DNA from: Chondrosia reniformis
Lineage: Eukaryota > Porifera > Demospongiae > Chondrillida > Chondrillidae
Length of the DNA: 64,000 nt
Direction of reading: 5' to 3'
Assembly (NCBI GenBank): GCA_947172415.1
Contig: OX359191.1
Location: forward strand, 7,611,130-7,675,129
The position numbers were made by a program, and so were the translations under genes. Of this stretch, positions 25,527 through 37,954 are shown piece after piece. Under the pieces are notes generated by a model. It did no database searches. It saw only the letters and a program-made list of their open reading frames with translations, and had not been told where the DNA came from. Position 1 is the stretch's first letter. Each line of letters starts with the position of its first letter.

Positions 25527-26160
25527 AGTTATACATTGAACCCTGTATAATGTGGACATCTTGGGATCTAGATAAAGTGTACATGTCCTGATTATATAAA
25601 GGACTAGATGCGTTACATATATACACCATTCTGTGAGAAAAACATTTGCGATCTTAAAAGTAGTCTGTTTATAGTCCAAAAACATTTTCCAGGATCTGCA
25701 AAACAGGTTTCCCTGTATATACCTCATGCACCATCAGGTTTATAGTAAATAGGTTTATATGTATAATTGGTGTTAATGTGAAACCAATTACATTACAGAC
25801 TAGAAATTCATGGGTTTAGTTAATAAGTTAAGTTGAAAAAGGCTTCTAGAAGACAATTAACCCAGTCACAGATCTAGATCTAGAGTGATAGTTACTTGAT
25901 TGAGGTTATAACCTTGAATGTGAAACCATTCTAGAGTGATAGTTACTTGATTGAGGTTATGACCTTTTGATTATAGGTATATGAACTACTCAAATGTATA
26001 TAGTGAATCCTGCATGGGAGAACCACAATCAATTTAATACTATTAGCAGTCCTAATTAACTGGCTCCTCATATGTGCATTATAAAGCACTAGCTGCCATC
26101 TCCACTTTTTATAGTGTTTTAGCTATTACTTATTTCACTCCCTTTTACCTTCATCAACTC
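25527..26160. repeat. Diverged tandem segmental duplication, left copy
   Basis: It shares with 26,455-27,005, in the same order, ccatcaggtttatagtaaat, aatgtgaaaccaattacat, ttacttgattgaggttataacc, gggagaaccacaa, ctggctcctc...atgtgcat and ctgccatctccacttttta. The offset is about 845 bp. Inside it a 50-bp piece (agagtgatagttacttgatt) is itself duplicated at about 25,882 and 25,933. No coding frame. Confidence 0.75.
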
Positions 26161-26454
26161 TCAGTTCTGTAAGTATTACAAAATCTGAAAAAAAAACTAG
26201 GAGATCGAGAGCGTGTAAAAAGCAGTAATCATGACTCCTATAAACATAAATGGAAGTCATAAGTTTCATGTATGTATATTTTATCCAAAACATTTTAAAA
26301 AAAGAAAGTTGGTTGCTTTTTATAACCTCTATAGGATATTTAGACATCATGCACCTTAGTCAGAAAACAATAGATTTTTGCTTAATAAATGGAATGGGCT
26401 TGTGACATTCTCATCACCTTCAAGATGTTGTACACTAGCTACCTAAAATCCCAC

Positions 26455-27005
26455 CAAAAGTAATACTGTGGCTAAAAATCCATTCACTATTTAACTCTAT
26501 AAAGTGACTAGACATTTGAGACCTCAGGTATCTGCATTTTCCTGGGTCCACAAAAGCAGGTTTCACAGCACCATCAGGTTTACAGTAAATAGATAAATTG
26601 TTTACATATGTTGAAATTAGTTTAATGTGAACCAATTACATCACAGTCTATAGAAATCCATTAGTCTCTTTAATTAGTGTTGAAAAGGCTTCTCAAGTCT
26701 CACAGATCTAGAGCGATTTTCAATCAAATTGAGATTCACTTTCATGGCACATATTAGCTACTTGATTGAGGTTATAACCTTTAAATTGATTAGTTATAAT
26801 AAAGTACTACACACTAAATTACAATAATATGTATAGTGCATGACTCCTGGGGAGAACCACAAATAATTTGTATATGCATGTCATAATAAATTGGCTCCTC
26901 CCATGTGCATGAAAGCACACTAGCTGTCATCTCCACTTTTTAATTATTCCAAATGTTTCAGATGTATAACTTGTTTCACTTGGGTCACTCCCTTTTTTCA
27001 GTTAT
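26455..27005. repeat. Diverged tandem segmental duplication, right copy
   Basis: Partner of 25,527-26,160 (see that entry for the shared blocks). Small indels are frequent, and the short ORFs on both strands are not conserved between the copies. Confidence 0.75.
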
Positions 27006-27165
27006 ATGGTTGAGAATCCATTTGCTTTTATCTCTAAAGTGACTATATAGATATGATGCATTGAATAAATGATACACCATATGCTATTCATTTAAAATAC
27101 AGTGGATCCTGCATACAATGCGCAGGAATCTTGGGACCTGGAAGAAGTGTCCTGATTAAATATAT

Positions 27166-27502
27166 AAGTTAAATAAAAACATTCAAAAATGAAGTTAAAA
27201 GTAGGGATGGTACTATAACAGTGATTGACACATCTAGAAAAAGTAACGAAACAAGAAAGTGATCATATGGTAAGGCTAACATTGCAAAAGTGGCATACTG
27301 AAACTTAACTATACACATCACTTCTATGTTTGGGTACATCATGGATATACTAGAAGTAGGGATCGATGCGCCCAAACATAGAAGTGATGTGTATAGTTAA
27401 GTTTCAGTATGCCACTTCTACAATGTTAGCCTTACCATATGATCACTTTCTTGTTTCGTTACTTTTCCATCCCTACTTTTAAACAATGTTTTTATTTAAC
27501 TT
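27166..27502. mobile_element. Foldback (snap-back) element
   Basis: The outer ends are aagttaaataaaaacatt (27,166-27,183) and its exact reverse complement (27,485-27,502). Arms run inward to about 27,334 and from about 27,371 with very high identity (aagtaacgaaacaagaaagt, ggtaaggctaacattg, aacttaactatacacatcac). The left arm has two small insertions. The centre contains gaagtagggatcgatgcgcc, which is the terminus of a related smaller element. No coding capacity. Confidence 0.85.
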
Positions 27503-28200
27503 GTATTGCCCCTTTTTCTTGTTAATATTTGTTTTGAAAGTTTTCTTGGCGAAAACTCGAAATAAAGTAGCAATATATAATAGAGAGCTCTAAATTAAAA
27601 AAATGGCGTCCGAAAAGATCCCAAATTTGTCAAGTATGTTTTCTACCGTTCTTTAACATTCAGTTTAGGATATTAAAGGGTCCATAATCGTTAAGAATAC
27701 GACTGTATATAGGCCCTGCAAAGTGACTAAGAAATTCGATCGCGGGTGGCGGCAGTACCACAAATATTACTCATTCGAGTTACTTATTTTATATACAGAG
27801 AATTTGAAACTTAATTAAAAAATGGCGTTCAAAGAGGCCCAAATTTGCCTAAATTTGGCACTTTCAAAAGTAACACGCTTCGGATGGAGCGCGTTGAAAT
27901 CTAGGGTAGCCTATTCCCTAGTTTGGAAACATTCATGACGATTTAGTATTTGTATGTTTGCGCTAGCTCATTTGAAAAAAGAAGAAAAAAATGAGGAATT
28001 TCAGAAGTTGGCCTATTTCGGGTTTACCACTTTGCGAAGATTGTAGAGCATCGAAACATGTTTGGTGTTTTAGAAAAGCATGCAAAAACGACTGCAAACA
28101 CTCGAATACAACCGAAAATCCCATCGTTGTTGATTTATGAGGTGTTAATTGATAATACATTGAATAGGGCGGCCATGTTTATTTTCGGTCATCCCTAACT
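27352..28200 (+). mobile_element. Longer non-autonomous relative overlapping the foldback
   Basis: It starts at agtagggatcg and ends near cggtcatccctaactta, giving inverted termini of the same family. The internal part (27,800-28,180) is homologous to 16,100-16,400 in the opposite orientation. The foldback at 27,166-27,502 may be a nested or rearranged copy. The internal sequence contains atggcgtccgaaaag-type starts but no sustained ORF. Confidence 0.55.
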
Positions 28201-29068
28201 TAGTAGAGGTGTCTGGTCTTGCATAGCCAGACCACTATCTTGTCTCTATATTCATTTATGCAATCTAAAATGGCTTGAAGGGAAGAAGTGTCCTGATTAT
28301 AATAGCCATGCAATATCATGATTGCATCATCATGACAGTTACGTTGCATGTAGTAAAACTGCAAGAATTTAGATAAAGTATTTACCAGTGGCGAATAAAG
28401 GCAATACTAGTGCAATGTACACTAACATTAGGTTTTGACATTGTTTTTGTGTGTAATACATGCAGATATTGATATACCTCGCTAGCTATATAGCGTGCTA
28501 TGCAGGAAAATAAGCGAAGCATTATTCGAGTATATCGGTCGGCGTATATTACGGCATACACTAGTAAGGAGCTTAATCGAGGTGTCCGCATTTTTTCCAG
28601 GCCGCAAAAGCAGGTTTATTCCTCTCCGTTATAGTAATAGCGCGCCTTCCTGGCTAATGTTAACGTTATAGCACCACTGCGCTATCTTTAATTACACTTA
28701 CTGTAAGGATTTAAACCGCAAAGCTACACATTTATATGATAATTGAAAAATGAAAATATATATAGATGCATGGAGAGAAGCAATTCCACAGGCAGTCACA
28801 GTGCATGTCAGAAGGAACAGGTACGCGGACTCCTTATAAAAATGTATAATATCTGGCATGACAATAATTTGCTTTATGTATATGATGTCATAGAATACCT
28901 GTACAGTTATAATATGTAATTCTTGTAAGTTTAAAATATTAACTCTATTATACATTCTTTCATTGTAATACCAAAATTTAAGTGGTTAACTATAACATGT
29001 CAGTCTACAGCCATCCATATCCTTTATGAATTAGGTTCGTATATAGTTCAGTGACAGTCTATATAAAG
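28201..29068. other. Gene-free stretch upstream of the FN3/EGF/vWA gene
   Basis: It contains decayed small-repeat sequence related to 25,527 and 27,103 (gaagaagtgtcctgatta at about 28,282; gaggtgtccgcattttttccagg at about 28,580). No exon is supported. The last 100 bp or so should hold the promoter of the gene starting at 29,069, but no motif stands out. Confidence 0.45.
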
Positions 29069-32000
29069 ATGGCATTGGCTGCCAAAATCCTGATTGGGTA
29101 CTTTTGTATTCTTTTCTGTTCAAAACTTGGAGCAATTGGTAAGAAGTGTCACAAATCCACGTTTCTTTTAGTCAGTAAGCTAGACATGTGGTTGTAATGA
29201 ATTTTGTGGTGCATGTGCTTTGCATGTAGAGTGGAAACTGCATGTAGTCACCATTGGGAATGTAGCTGCCTATGAAAATGTATCAATTCTTTCAATCAAT
29301 TCCATTCTTCACTTCAAAACTATATATCAGAATTAACTCAGAGAGAGGAACACATCTCCAGATATAATTTTCACCACACACACACATACCTCCTCTGTAC
29401 ACCTTGTCCATGGTTGGATGTTGGGTGACATCAACATTAAATATCGTTGAGCAATCTTGGACAGGTTCCTGTTGACAGTATCCATGCAGTGGAGTGAGCA
29501 GGGTTCAATCTACTGGGGGAACTTCTCCCCCAAACACTCCAGCTTAAATCCCCCCCCCCCAAATTTACCCAATTGCAATTTAAAAATGGCATAGAGAAAG
29601 TTCTCACCCAGCTGCTAGTATAGCTATATAAGAAGCATAGATTACCTTTATAAACCATTAATGTTGCACTTTTTGTTTTGTGTCTAGAGTATCACACTCC
29701 TGAATAAGACTACATATACCTATCTCTGAATTAATTATATCATATAATTGCTGACAAAATGAGTGCATGAAAAACATTATGGTTAATGTTCCAGAAATGT
29801 GATTTTTACCTCTCAGATCATGTCAGAATCAATCTCAGAGGGCATAAAATCCTAAATTTTCCTAGGGGGCATGCCCCCAGACCCCCTAGCTCTCACGCTT
29901 TCCTTAATACCTTCTTCCCTCCAAAATTTGTATCCTAGATAGAACCCTGGTGAGGTTCCTCCAGCCTTCTTCTTCTTGCTCTGTGGCTGGCATTTCAACA
30001 CACACACGTGCACACACATGAAAACTTGCAAGTTCCAAAAGAATAATGTACTACTGTGTTTACTAGAATTGTATTGAATGCACAGGCATATAAATAAACA
30101 AATGCATGCATGTATATATTTATTATATGTGTACCTGAATAAAGTGATACAATTTCCTTGATGTATGTAGGAGCTCGACCATTGAAACCTCCAGTAAACT
30201 TGAGAATTATATCCATCAACAAGGAAATTAACTCTGTTACAGTAGCATGGGATCCACCTCGTGTGACATCTCGTGGTCATACTAATTACTACTTGCAATT
30301 GCAGTTTAGGGCAACAGTTGCAGTTCAGAGTATATTACCCTTAAGTACTACTACATATACTTTTTTTGGACTAATACCAGATGCTGAGTATATACTTGAT
30401 GTGTATTCAACTGATTCATCAACTACAATTCTAAGTAAAGATACACCAAGAATGACATTTAGTGTAAATCTAGGTAAGTATATATAAAAATGATAATGAT
30501 GATCTTTTACATTTGTCACATGCAAAACTGAAATCAGTTAGATGGCCAAGATGTTTAAGTTAAAACTTAAAGTCACATTTTCATTTTCATAGGTTGTTTA
30601 TGTTCTATATACGTACATACTTAATATTGTATATTGTATAGGCTACTAGACCTGTATATAAATTAATTTTCCAAATTTATTGGCTAAACATATTTAGGTC
30701 TATAAGGTCTCTCTGTATCAATCTATTCCACCACACTGATCCCCTAAGGTCATAAGCCAATAGGGTGTCCTAGCTGGTAAAGTTTCATTGCAATCTGTCG
30801 GCTTTTTCAGGAGGGGTTAGCAAACATATAAATATCTCAGTTGCCTGGTGAACTTCTCTTTCTACGTATATATAGAATATAGCTCTTAACATTTAGCTAT
30901 ATAGACAACACCTGGTCCATAGATTTAAGAGAATATTGAGATCCATAGCACTGTGCATATGTATGTATGTAAACACAAATTACAGTGAAAACTCTTAATT
31001 GTGCAATCCTAGGGGCCTAAAAATTTCTTATTATAAGAGTTTAACTATATAGAGCTAGACTAGGCAATATGGTCTACTAATTTGGATATCAAACCATGCA
31101 TATGTATATATTTGCTCTATACTTTTTCTTATATAGGTGTTGATGAATGTAAGAGTAGCAGTAATGATTGTTCTCAAGTGTGCACTAACACTCCTATTTC
31201 TTATATTTGCTCTTGTCACCACGGATACCAAATGGAGGGAAACGAATGCATTGGTAAGGTAGTATATACGTACATGTATGTATAGTGCTTTAATTACACC
31301 TTGTAGAGCTATATTTTATTATATCTCATTGCCACGGCAACAAACTGAATGGGATGCAATATATATGTACTATAAAGCATGAATTATTGATTAATAGGAT
31401 ATACAGCATGAACAAGTTTATACAGGAAATGCAGTAAATCTTTTTTATCGGCACTCATTGAAAGAAATCCCTCACATTTTAGCCCTTTCAATCCCGGGCT
31501 GCCAAAATACCTTGGCAATGGGGTTTAAATCAGTTGAAACCCTTGCCTCCAACTTCTGCCAAAATATATATAATTACTTGGCTTTGTCTCCATACCCCTT
31601 GGCCTCGCATGTACATTTTGGCTATAGTCCTTGCCCCTAGGCTATAACTATTACAGCATAACTGTTTTGGCAAAATTGATTGTATTTCCCAATACAATAT
31701 TTCTTACAGCAGCTATATTTCAATGTCAGTGAAGTTCATAACATAAAGCAAGCACATGCCTGCATGGTGTACTTCCCTTTATACATACACTGTATATAGT
31801 TCACAATGACAGTAACTATTTACACTGTATATATGAGAATCCACATATAAAGTAGATCACTAGTATATGAATCACTGAACTAACTAGCTGATCATATATA
31901 TATGTTAAAATAGATATTGATGAATGTAAAGTTGGTCACAATTGTTCTCAAGTGTGCACTAACACTCCTGGTTCTTATAACTGCTCTTGCTCTGAAGGAT

Positions 32001-35000
32001 ATCAAATGGAAGGAAATGAATGCATTGGTGAGTTCAATTTATATTACAGATACAAATTATCCATTGTCTTAATTTCTAAGTAACAAAAAATACATATATT
32101 ATATATATTCATATCTGTACACTTGTATATAGATATTGATGAATGTAAAGTTGGTCACAATTGTTTTCAAGTGTGCACTAACGCTCCTGGTTCTTATGAC
32201 TGCTCTTGTTACGAAGGATATCAAATGGAAGTAGATGGATGTGTTGGTGAGTCCAATGCATGTTTAAATGTGTAAGCATATTAACATATTTACGTATTAT
32301 TGTTTGAGAAATTTAAATACACGTTGTCTTAATTGATAAAGCAACAAAACCAAATATGTATATTATTCATATCTGTATACTTGAATGCATGCGCAGATAT
32401 TGATGAATGTAAAATTGGTCACAATTGTTCTCAAGTGTGCACTAACGCTCCTGGTTCTTATGACTGCTCTTGTTATGAAGGATATCAAATGGAAGGAAAT
32501 GAATGCATTGGTGAGTCCAAATTATTACGTACATACCTACATGATTAAAATGTATAAACATATAACTTGCACTGTATATACCCCCGGTTGCTAGGGCAAC
32601 CAAGGCAAATTATATCCCGCAACTGTTGTACATATACATAACTATAATAAGAGGCACTTTGGCCTCTTATTTTAGTTATATATACGATATCCCACCGATA
32701 ACTCAGTAAACACCGAAAAGCCTATAGCTAGGGGCGGAGTGTATAACTATTCCATATATTTTGATTAACCTTGAGAAATTTTATGTTACACATACAAATT
32801 TTCCATTGTCTTAAGTAGCAAAACCAATACATACCTTATATTCATATCTGTATACTTAAATGCAGATATTGATGAATGTAAAGGTGATCACAACTACGTA
32901 TAATGTTTAATAATATAATGTACGTAAGAGTCTATTATGTATATAGATGTGAAAATGTAGTTGATATATAATATATATATGCCATGTGCATACATGGTCT
33001 ACGAAAGCTATTTATCTATCTATATATACATAAGCATGATGATCTCAATGTCTCAATACAAGTTAGCAGTAGTATTATGATACCCACCTAATACTGTGTA
33101 GAGTTACTCATTTAAAATATTTTACAGATATTTAACTTGATTATAGTCACCCCATATAGGAGTCAGTGCAGTTTGTATAAACTTGCACTGTGTAGGTTAT
33201 ATTAATTGATCATGAGCTACGTATATTAAATACATGTCGCAGCAATTATGGAATGAATCTGATCATATATAAATATATTTATTAGACATCGTTGAATGTA
33301 ATTCTGGTGACCACAATTGTTCTCAAGTGTGCACTAACACTCCTGGTTCTTATATCTGCTCTTGTTATGAAGGATATCAAATGGAAGCAGATGAATGTAT
33401 TGGTGCGTCCAAATATACATGTTTAAATGTGCAAACATATTAACATATACGTAGGTATGTATCATTATTTGATTAATCTTGAAAATAATATTTCCATTGC
33501 ATGCCTTAATTGACAAAGCAGCAAAAACAAATAAGTATATTATATTCATATCTACATACTTGAATGCAGATATTGATGAATGTAAAGGTGACAATAATTG
33601 TTCTGAACTGTGCACTAACACTCCTGGTTCTTATGACTGCTCTTGTTATGAAGGATATCAAATGGAAGTAGATGAATGCATTGGTGAGGCGCGGCAGTGC
33701 ATGTCTTTCCATTATACATGCTTAATTTGATGTTAGAAGTATAGGAATGGCAGTGTTCACTAATACATCTGCAAAAAGTATCAAAACAAGACAGTGATTA
33801 ATCATACAGAAGTTGCATATATGCATACTGAAATTTAGGTAAATTAACCATATACACTTCTGTGTTTGGGCGCCCATTCCTACTTCAGCGCAAATTTTGT
33901 GTTTATATAGTAACATTTCAATTAATCAAACATATAAAGAGAGAAGATATATAATATTTTCCCTAATATGTTTCAGATATTAATGAATGTAAAGTTGGTC
34001 ACAATTGTTCTCAAGTGTGCACTAACACTCCTGGTTCTTATAACTGCTCTTGTCGTAAAGGATATCAAATGAAAGGACATGAATGCATTGGTAAGGCTTG
34101 TAAATGAATATATACGTATGTATATATTGAGTGCATGCATTCATCTACCTACAGATATTGATGAATGTAAAGGTGGTCATAATTGTTCTCAACTATGCAC
34201 TAATACTCCTGGTTCTTATAATTGCACATGCTATGAAGGATATGAAATGGAATCCTGTTATGGTAGGTCTAAAACTATATATATATGCAAACTCACATTC
34301 ATATGTGTATACTGTATGTACATATGTTTACATTAGTAATTTGAAAGGCATATATTATATAAAATGCATTATATTATAACAGGAATCATACATACCTATA
34401 TATATGTATATACATTTAATAAATAATATGTGTACCTGTTATATATAACACTTTTTATTTCTCAATAACACGGTGTCACCAATAATCAATTACCTTTTTC
34501 TACTTGTCTGAGAGAACATATAGTATACTCTTAAAGTATAGGAATGGTGCAAAAGAGATGTTCTATATGTACACCCAATTAAAATAGGATTTCAACTCTC
34601 TAGTCCCCTACATGTATGCAGTGTTTCTTTCTTGCACAATTTATTCCAGTATTTTTAGAGACACAGAGTATTATTTATTTACAGTTGCTATGTGGTTGCT
34701 GCTTATTGAGTGAGTATAAAATTGCTATTTGTTGTGAGAGGTGACACTTTTGCTTCAGACGGCTATTGGAGAGTGATTATATCTTATATTTTATTGGAGA
34801 GCGACTATAATCTTATTGGAGAGCAATTATATCTTACGTATATCACATACAATTTAGCAACACTATAGCAAAATCAATTGTTACACCTTTCCCACCCTTT
34901 GATCCACAAATAGATCACTTAAAACATCCCCATTTCGGGATGTCACTGATTGATAAACACTCCCCACTCAGGCACCAAGATGGGGGTGTTATAGCTAATA

Positions 35001-37595
35001 CATATAGCTGAACATTTATCTATTGTACTGTATAGACGGTATTTTTTAATTTTCATACAGCCGATGCAGTAGAAGATATCTGTTCTCTTCAACCCAATTT
35101 TGCCAAGAACAGGCATGTAAATGTTGGCCTAGTAGTCAATAAGGTCATTCAGCAGGCAACCCGTCTGGTTGGATCTGTGGCTGGAGGAGCACCAACCATT
35201 GAACAGGCTTACAGGAGTGTACTGAGGATCACTGGGACTGAAGATACAGTTGAGAACAAGGCTGATTTTCTGGAGGCTGTAGAAGAAATAGCTGCTGCTG
35301 CTGCAAAAGCATGCAACAGTGACAAACCAGTCACCATGTCTGACTTCTCTAGACTTGTGAGCGACTATAATTTAGCTTTTGAGAGGAAAATGCTCAACAA
35401 CATGAGAGAAGCATTTGGATCCCTTCTGTGTCTAAACTCTACAACTGCCTCTCTTAGTAAAAAGAGATCAGTAACGGCTCCAGCAGATTTAGAAGATTTC
35501 TTTGATTGCCTAGATGCTAAGCACTATGGGCCACTTTTTGCTTTGATTTCTCCTGATGATGGGTACTCAGTAGCATTTGTAATAGATGATACTGGTAGTA
35601 TGGGTGGTGAGATTAATGCTGTAAAATGTCTTGCTCGCACATTTATCAAAGCAGAACGTAGCATTCCAAGCAAGTATATCCTTGGAACATTTAATGACCC
35701 AGGTACATATGCAATATATATGTTACATTTTTGTATAATAGTTATGTATGTACGTACATGCATGGATTATCCTATATATAGAGAATTAAAATTCAGTACT
35801 AAAGAAACTACATACTAAAGATTTGCTTCACTTCCTGTATAAATTTATGCTCCTTAATTCACTATATATGTTGCATAATGCCCCCATTATCAGCCCTTTG
35901 CCATGGCAATTATGTTGCATGCATGACTTAAAATGACATAATTATTAATGTCATGCAATCACTGTATGTGTCTGGAATTTATTACAGATGATGTATCTTC
36001 CACATTGTATTTTGCACCAAGAAGCTACAGGACATCTAGTCTGACTGAAATGGTGAAATTTCTGAATGATCTCAATGGCATTACAGCTCATGGAGGTGGA
36101 GACGGTCCAGAGTATTCTATTAGTGGAATAGAAAGGGCTATCAGAGTCTCTGAACGTAAACCAGATCTTGTCAGTCATATACTTGTGTTTACTGATGCAC
36201 CACCCAAGCTTACTAATCCTAACCAGTGTGATGCAGTAGCCTATAAACTTTCCAATCCTAGTCCTCCTAACCTGATAACACATTTTTTCCTCAATTCACA
36301 TCTATCTGCTACTGCATGCTACCAGCAAATTGCCATGGCCAGTAGTGGATCCGGAGATGGCGCCGGCTTAATAATCAATTCATTGTCTTCTGGGAGTAGC
36401 TATACTGAGTTTGTTGAAGAAATTATTGGTTCCAGTGGAGTGGTACCAGATGGATGTGATTCATCTAGAAAGAGGAGATCCTCAACTGAAATGTTTACTG
36501 TTTCTGAGCTGACAGTTAAGCTTACTGTTTTTATTCAAACAAGTGAACCTACATCCACAATACAAATTACTGATCCCAAAGGAAGTGTACAGTTTTCTGA
36601 TAATGGAAATACCATTTATGGTTTTGCTAGGAATCACCCTTTAGCTGGAACATGGGTTGTACAGGGAAGCTTTCAAAGTGTTGAATATAGAATTGAAGTA
36701 GACTTTAGCTTTGACATTGTGTTACTATCAAACACAGATGACCCTGTATACACTCTCACTCCTCCTGGCTGCACACAAAGAATAGCACTGTTCTCCAATC
36801 AGTTTGGCAACTTGTCTACTTCAGGTGATCAATACCTTAACATTCTTGACAAAAATGGAACACTAGTAGTGCAGAGACTGCCTCTAAAGAGAGATTCCTG
36901 TTCCTTCTACCGAGCCAATTTCACTACTCCTAGTAGACCATTCCGTTTCCAATTTGAAGGAACCACCAAAAGAGGCTATCCAGTTCACTTCATAAGAGAA
37001 ACAGTGCGAAGGCCAGCTCCTGTTCTTATAGCTTGTAGCACTGGTTCATCTGTTAAACCTGGCGGCAAAGTTGATTTCTACTGTAATGCCTCCATGTCAT
37101 ATGAAGGAAGGGACTGTCCATACAACATTAGACTTACAGCTAATTCATCCTTCCCATCTGGAGTAGGTCTGTCTGTCAGTCCAGATAGTGTAGCTTTAAA
37201 AGGCTCAACTCCAGTTCCATTTCAAGTAACAGCCACTGTTGCTTCTTCTGTCATTGCAAGAGCCGGCCAACTTTATGTTGATGCTAGTGATCTCAGTGGT
37301 AACCACCTCTACAGAGAAACACAACCACTCAAAGTAGTAGTAAGTACCTATTTGCTATATATAGTAGCTGCTTGATACAGTCAAAATTAAGCATTCATGA
37401 ATTTTATATACATTGGAATATACATACTATACAACTAATAATTATTTCATACTTTTTGATCAATTGTAGACAGCAACATGTAGTGAATGCCTTAATGGAG
37501 GGACATGTGCTGAGAGAACAAGATTTGGTAGAGTTTTCCAAGTATGCTTGTGCCTCCCAGGATATCTTGGAAGACGCTGTGAAACACCAGCTTGA
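29069..37595 (+). CDS. Secreted FN3 / 8x EGF / hemicentin-like vWA / C-terminal EGF protein (complete, 13 exons)
   Basis: Exons: 29069-29138, 30171-30473, 31137-31253, 31914-32027, 32133-32246, 32397-32510, 33286-33402, 33570-33683, 33977-34090, 34155-34262, 35061-35702, 35988-37339, 37470-37595. They join in frame to 1134 residues. Order: signal peptide ([14 protein letters not shown]); one fibronectin III domain (about 25-124, [11 protein letters not shown]...VAWDPP); eight EGF domains, most starting DIDEC with the C-x-N-x4-Y-x-C hydroxylation motif typical of calcium-binding EGFs; a 140-residue unrecognised segment; a vWA domain with MIDAS-like DDTGSMGG and FTDAPPK; a following module ending in GTWVVQGSF as in hemicentin; and a last EGF with [11 protein letters not shown]. 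All EGF exons are phase 1-1. The likely role is extracellular matrix or cell surface. The vWA and next module are known from hemicentin and VWA7; the precise function is not known. Confidence 0.9.
29499..29949. mobile_element. 451-bp MITE in intron 1 of the FN3/EGF/vWA gene
   Basis: Termini cagggttcaatcta and the reverse complement of tagatagaaccctg, flanked by a 5-bp direct repeat GTGAG (29,494-29,498 and 29,950-29,954). The interior has the C-rich phrases gggggcatgcccccagacccc and ctcccccaaacactcc, common in such elements. No ORF. The 5-bp target length does not fit hAT (8 bp), so the superfamily is left open. Confidence 0.65.
32638..32679. repeat. 18-bp stem-loop in an EGF-gene intron
   Basis: ataactataataagaggc pairs with gcctcttattttagttat with one mismatch and a 6-nt loop. 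A small GC hairpin (ggttgctagggcaacc) lies 50 bp upstream. It may be the core of a tiny foldback repeat. Confidence 0.6.
32866..32899 (+). pseudogene. Relic EGF exon
   Basis: After an acceptor (aaatgcag) it reads [10 protein letters not shown] like its neighbours, then breaks off into unrelated AT-rich sequence at about 32,898. The upstream intron sequence (ttcatatctgtatacttaaatgcag) matches that in front of the intact EGF exons at 32,397 and 33,570, so this is a truncated duplicate exon, not an exon in use. Confidence 0.8.
33736..33886. mobile_element. Small MITE (about 150 bp) in an EGF-gene intron
   Basis: Inverted termini gaagtataggaatgg and ccattcctacttc. The interior (cagtgattaatcatacagaag, catactgaaatttagg, acttctgtgtttgggcgcc) matches the foldback at 27,166-27,502 and the repeats at 16,450 and 39,717. 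Confidence 0.75.
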
Positions 37596-37954
37596 GAGAA
37601 ATGCAAATCTTCAGTGTGTCTGCAGTAGAGTATATACGTACATTAGACATATACACTATAGACCATTTATATAGTTCATTAGAGCTATACTTAAAAACTC
37701 TTGCATCATTCATTTTTGTGTGAAACTTAGCAGATTGATAATGAAATATAATTTTGTGAATCATTTAATGGTGATCGATGTACGATGTCAATTGAAGGAA
37801 AGTTGTTTTGAAGAGCGCATAAAGGCTTGAAGTTGGTAAAACAGTTGCAGGTCTACTTTCATTTTCTTCTTCCTTTTATTTTACATCAGTGTGCACAAAA
37901 CACATCACTAACCTTTATTAGTACATACATAGATGTATATATAGTGGATAGGTA

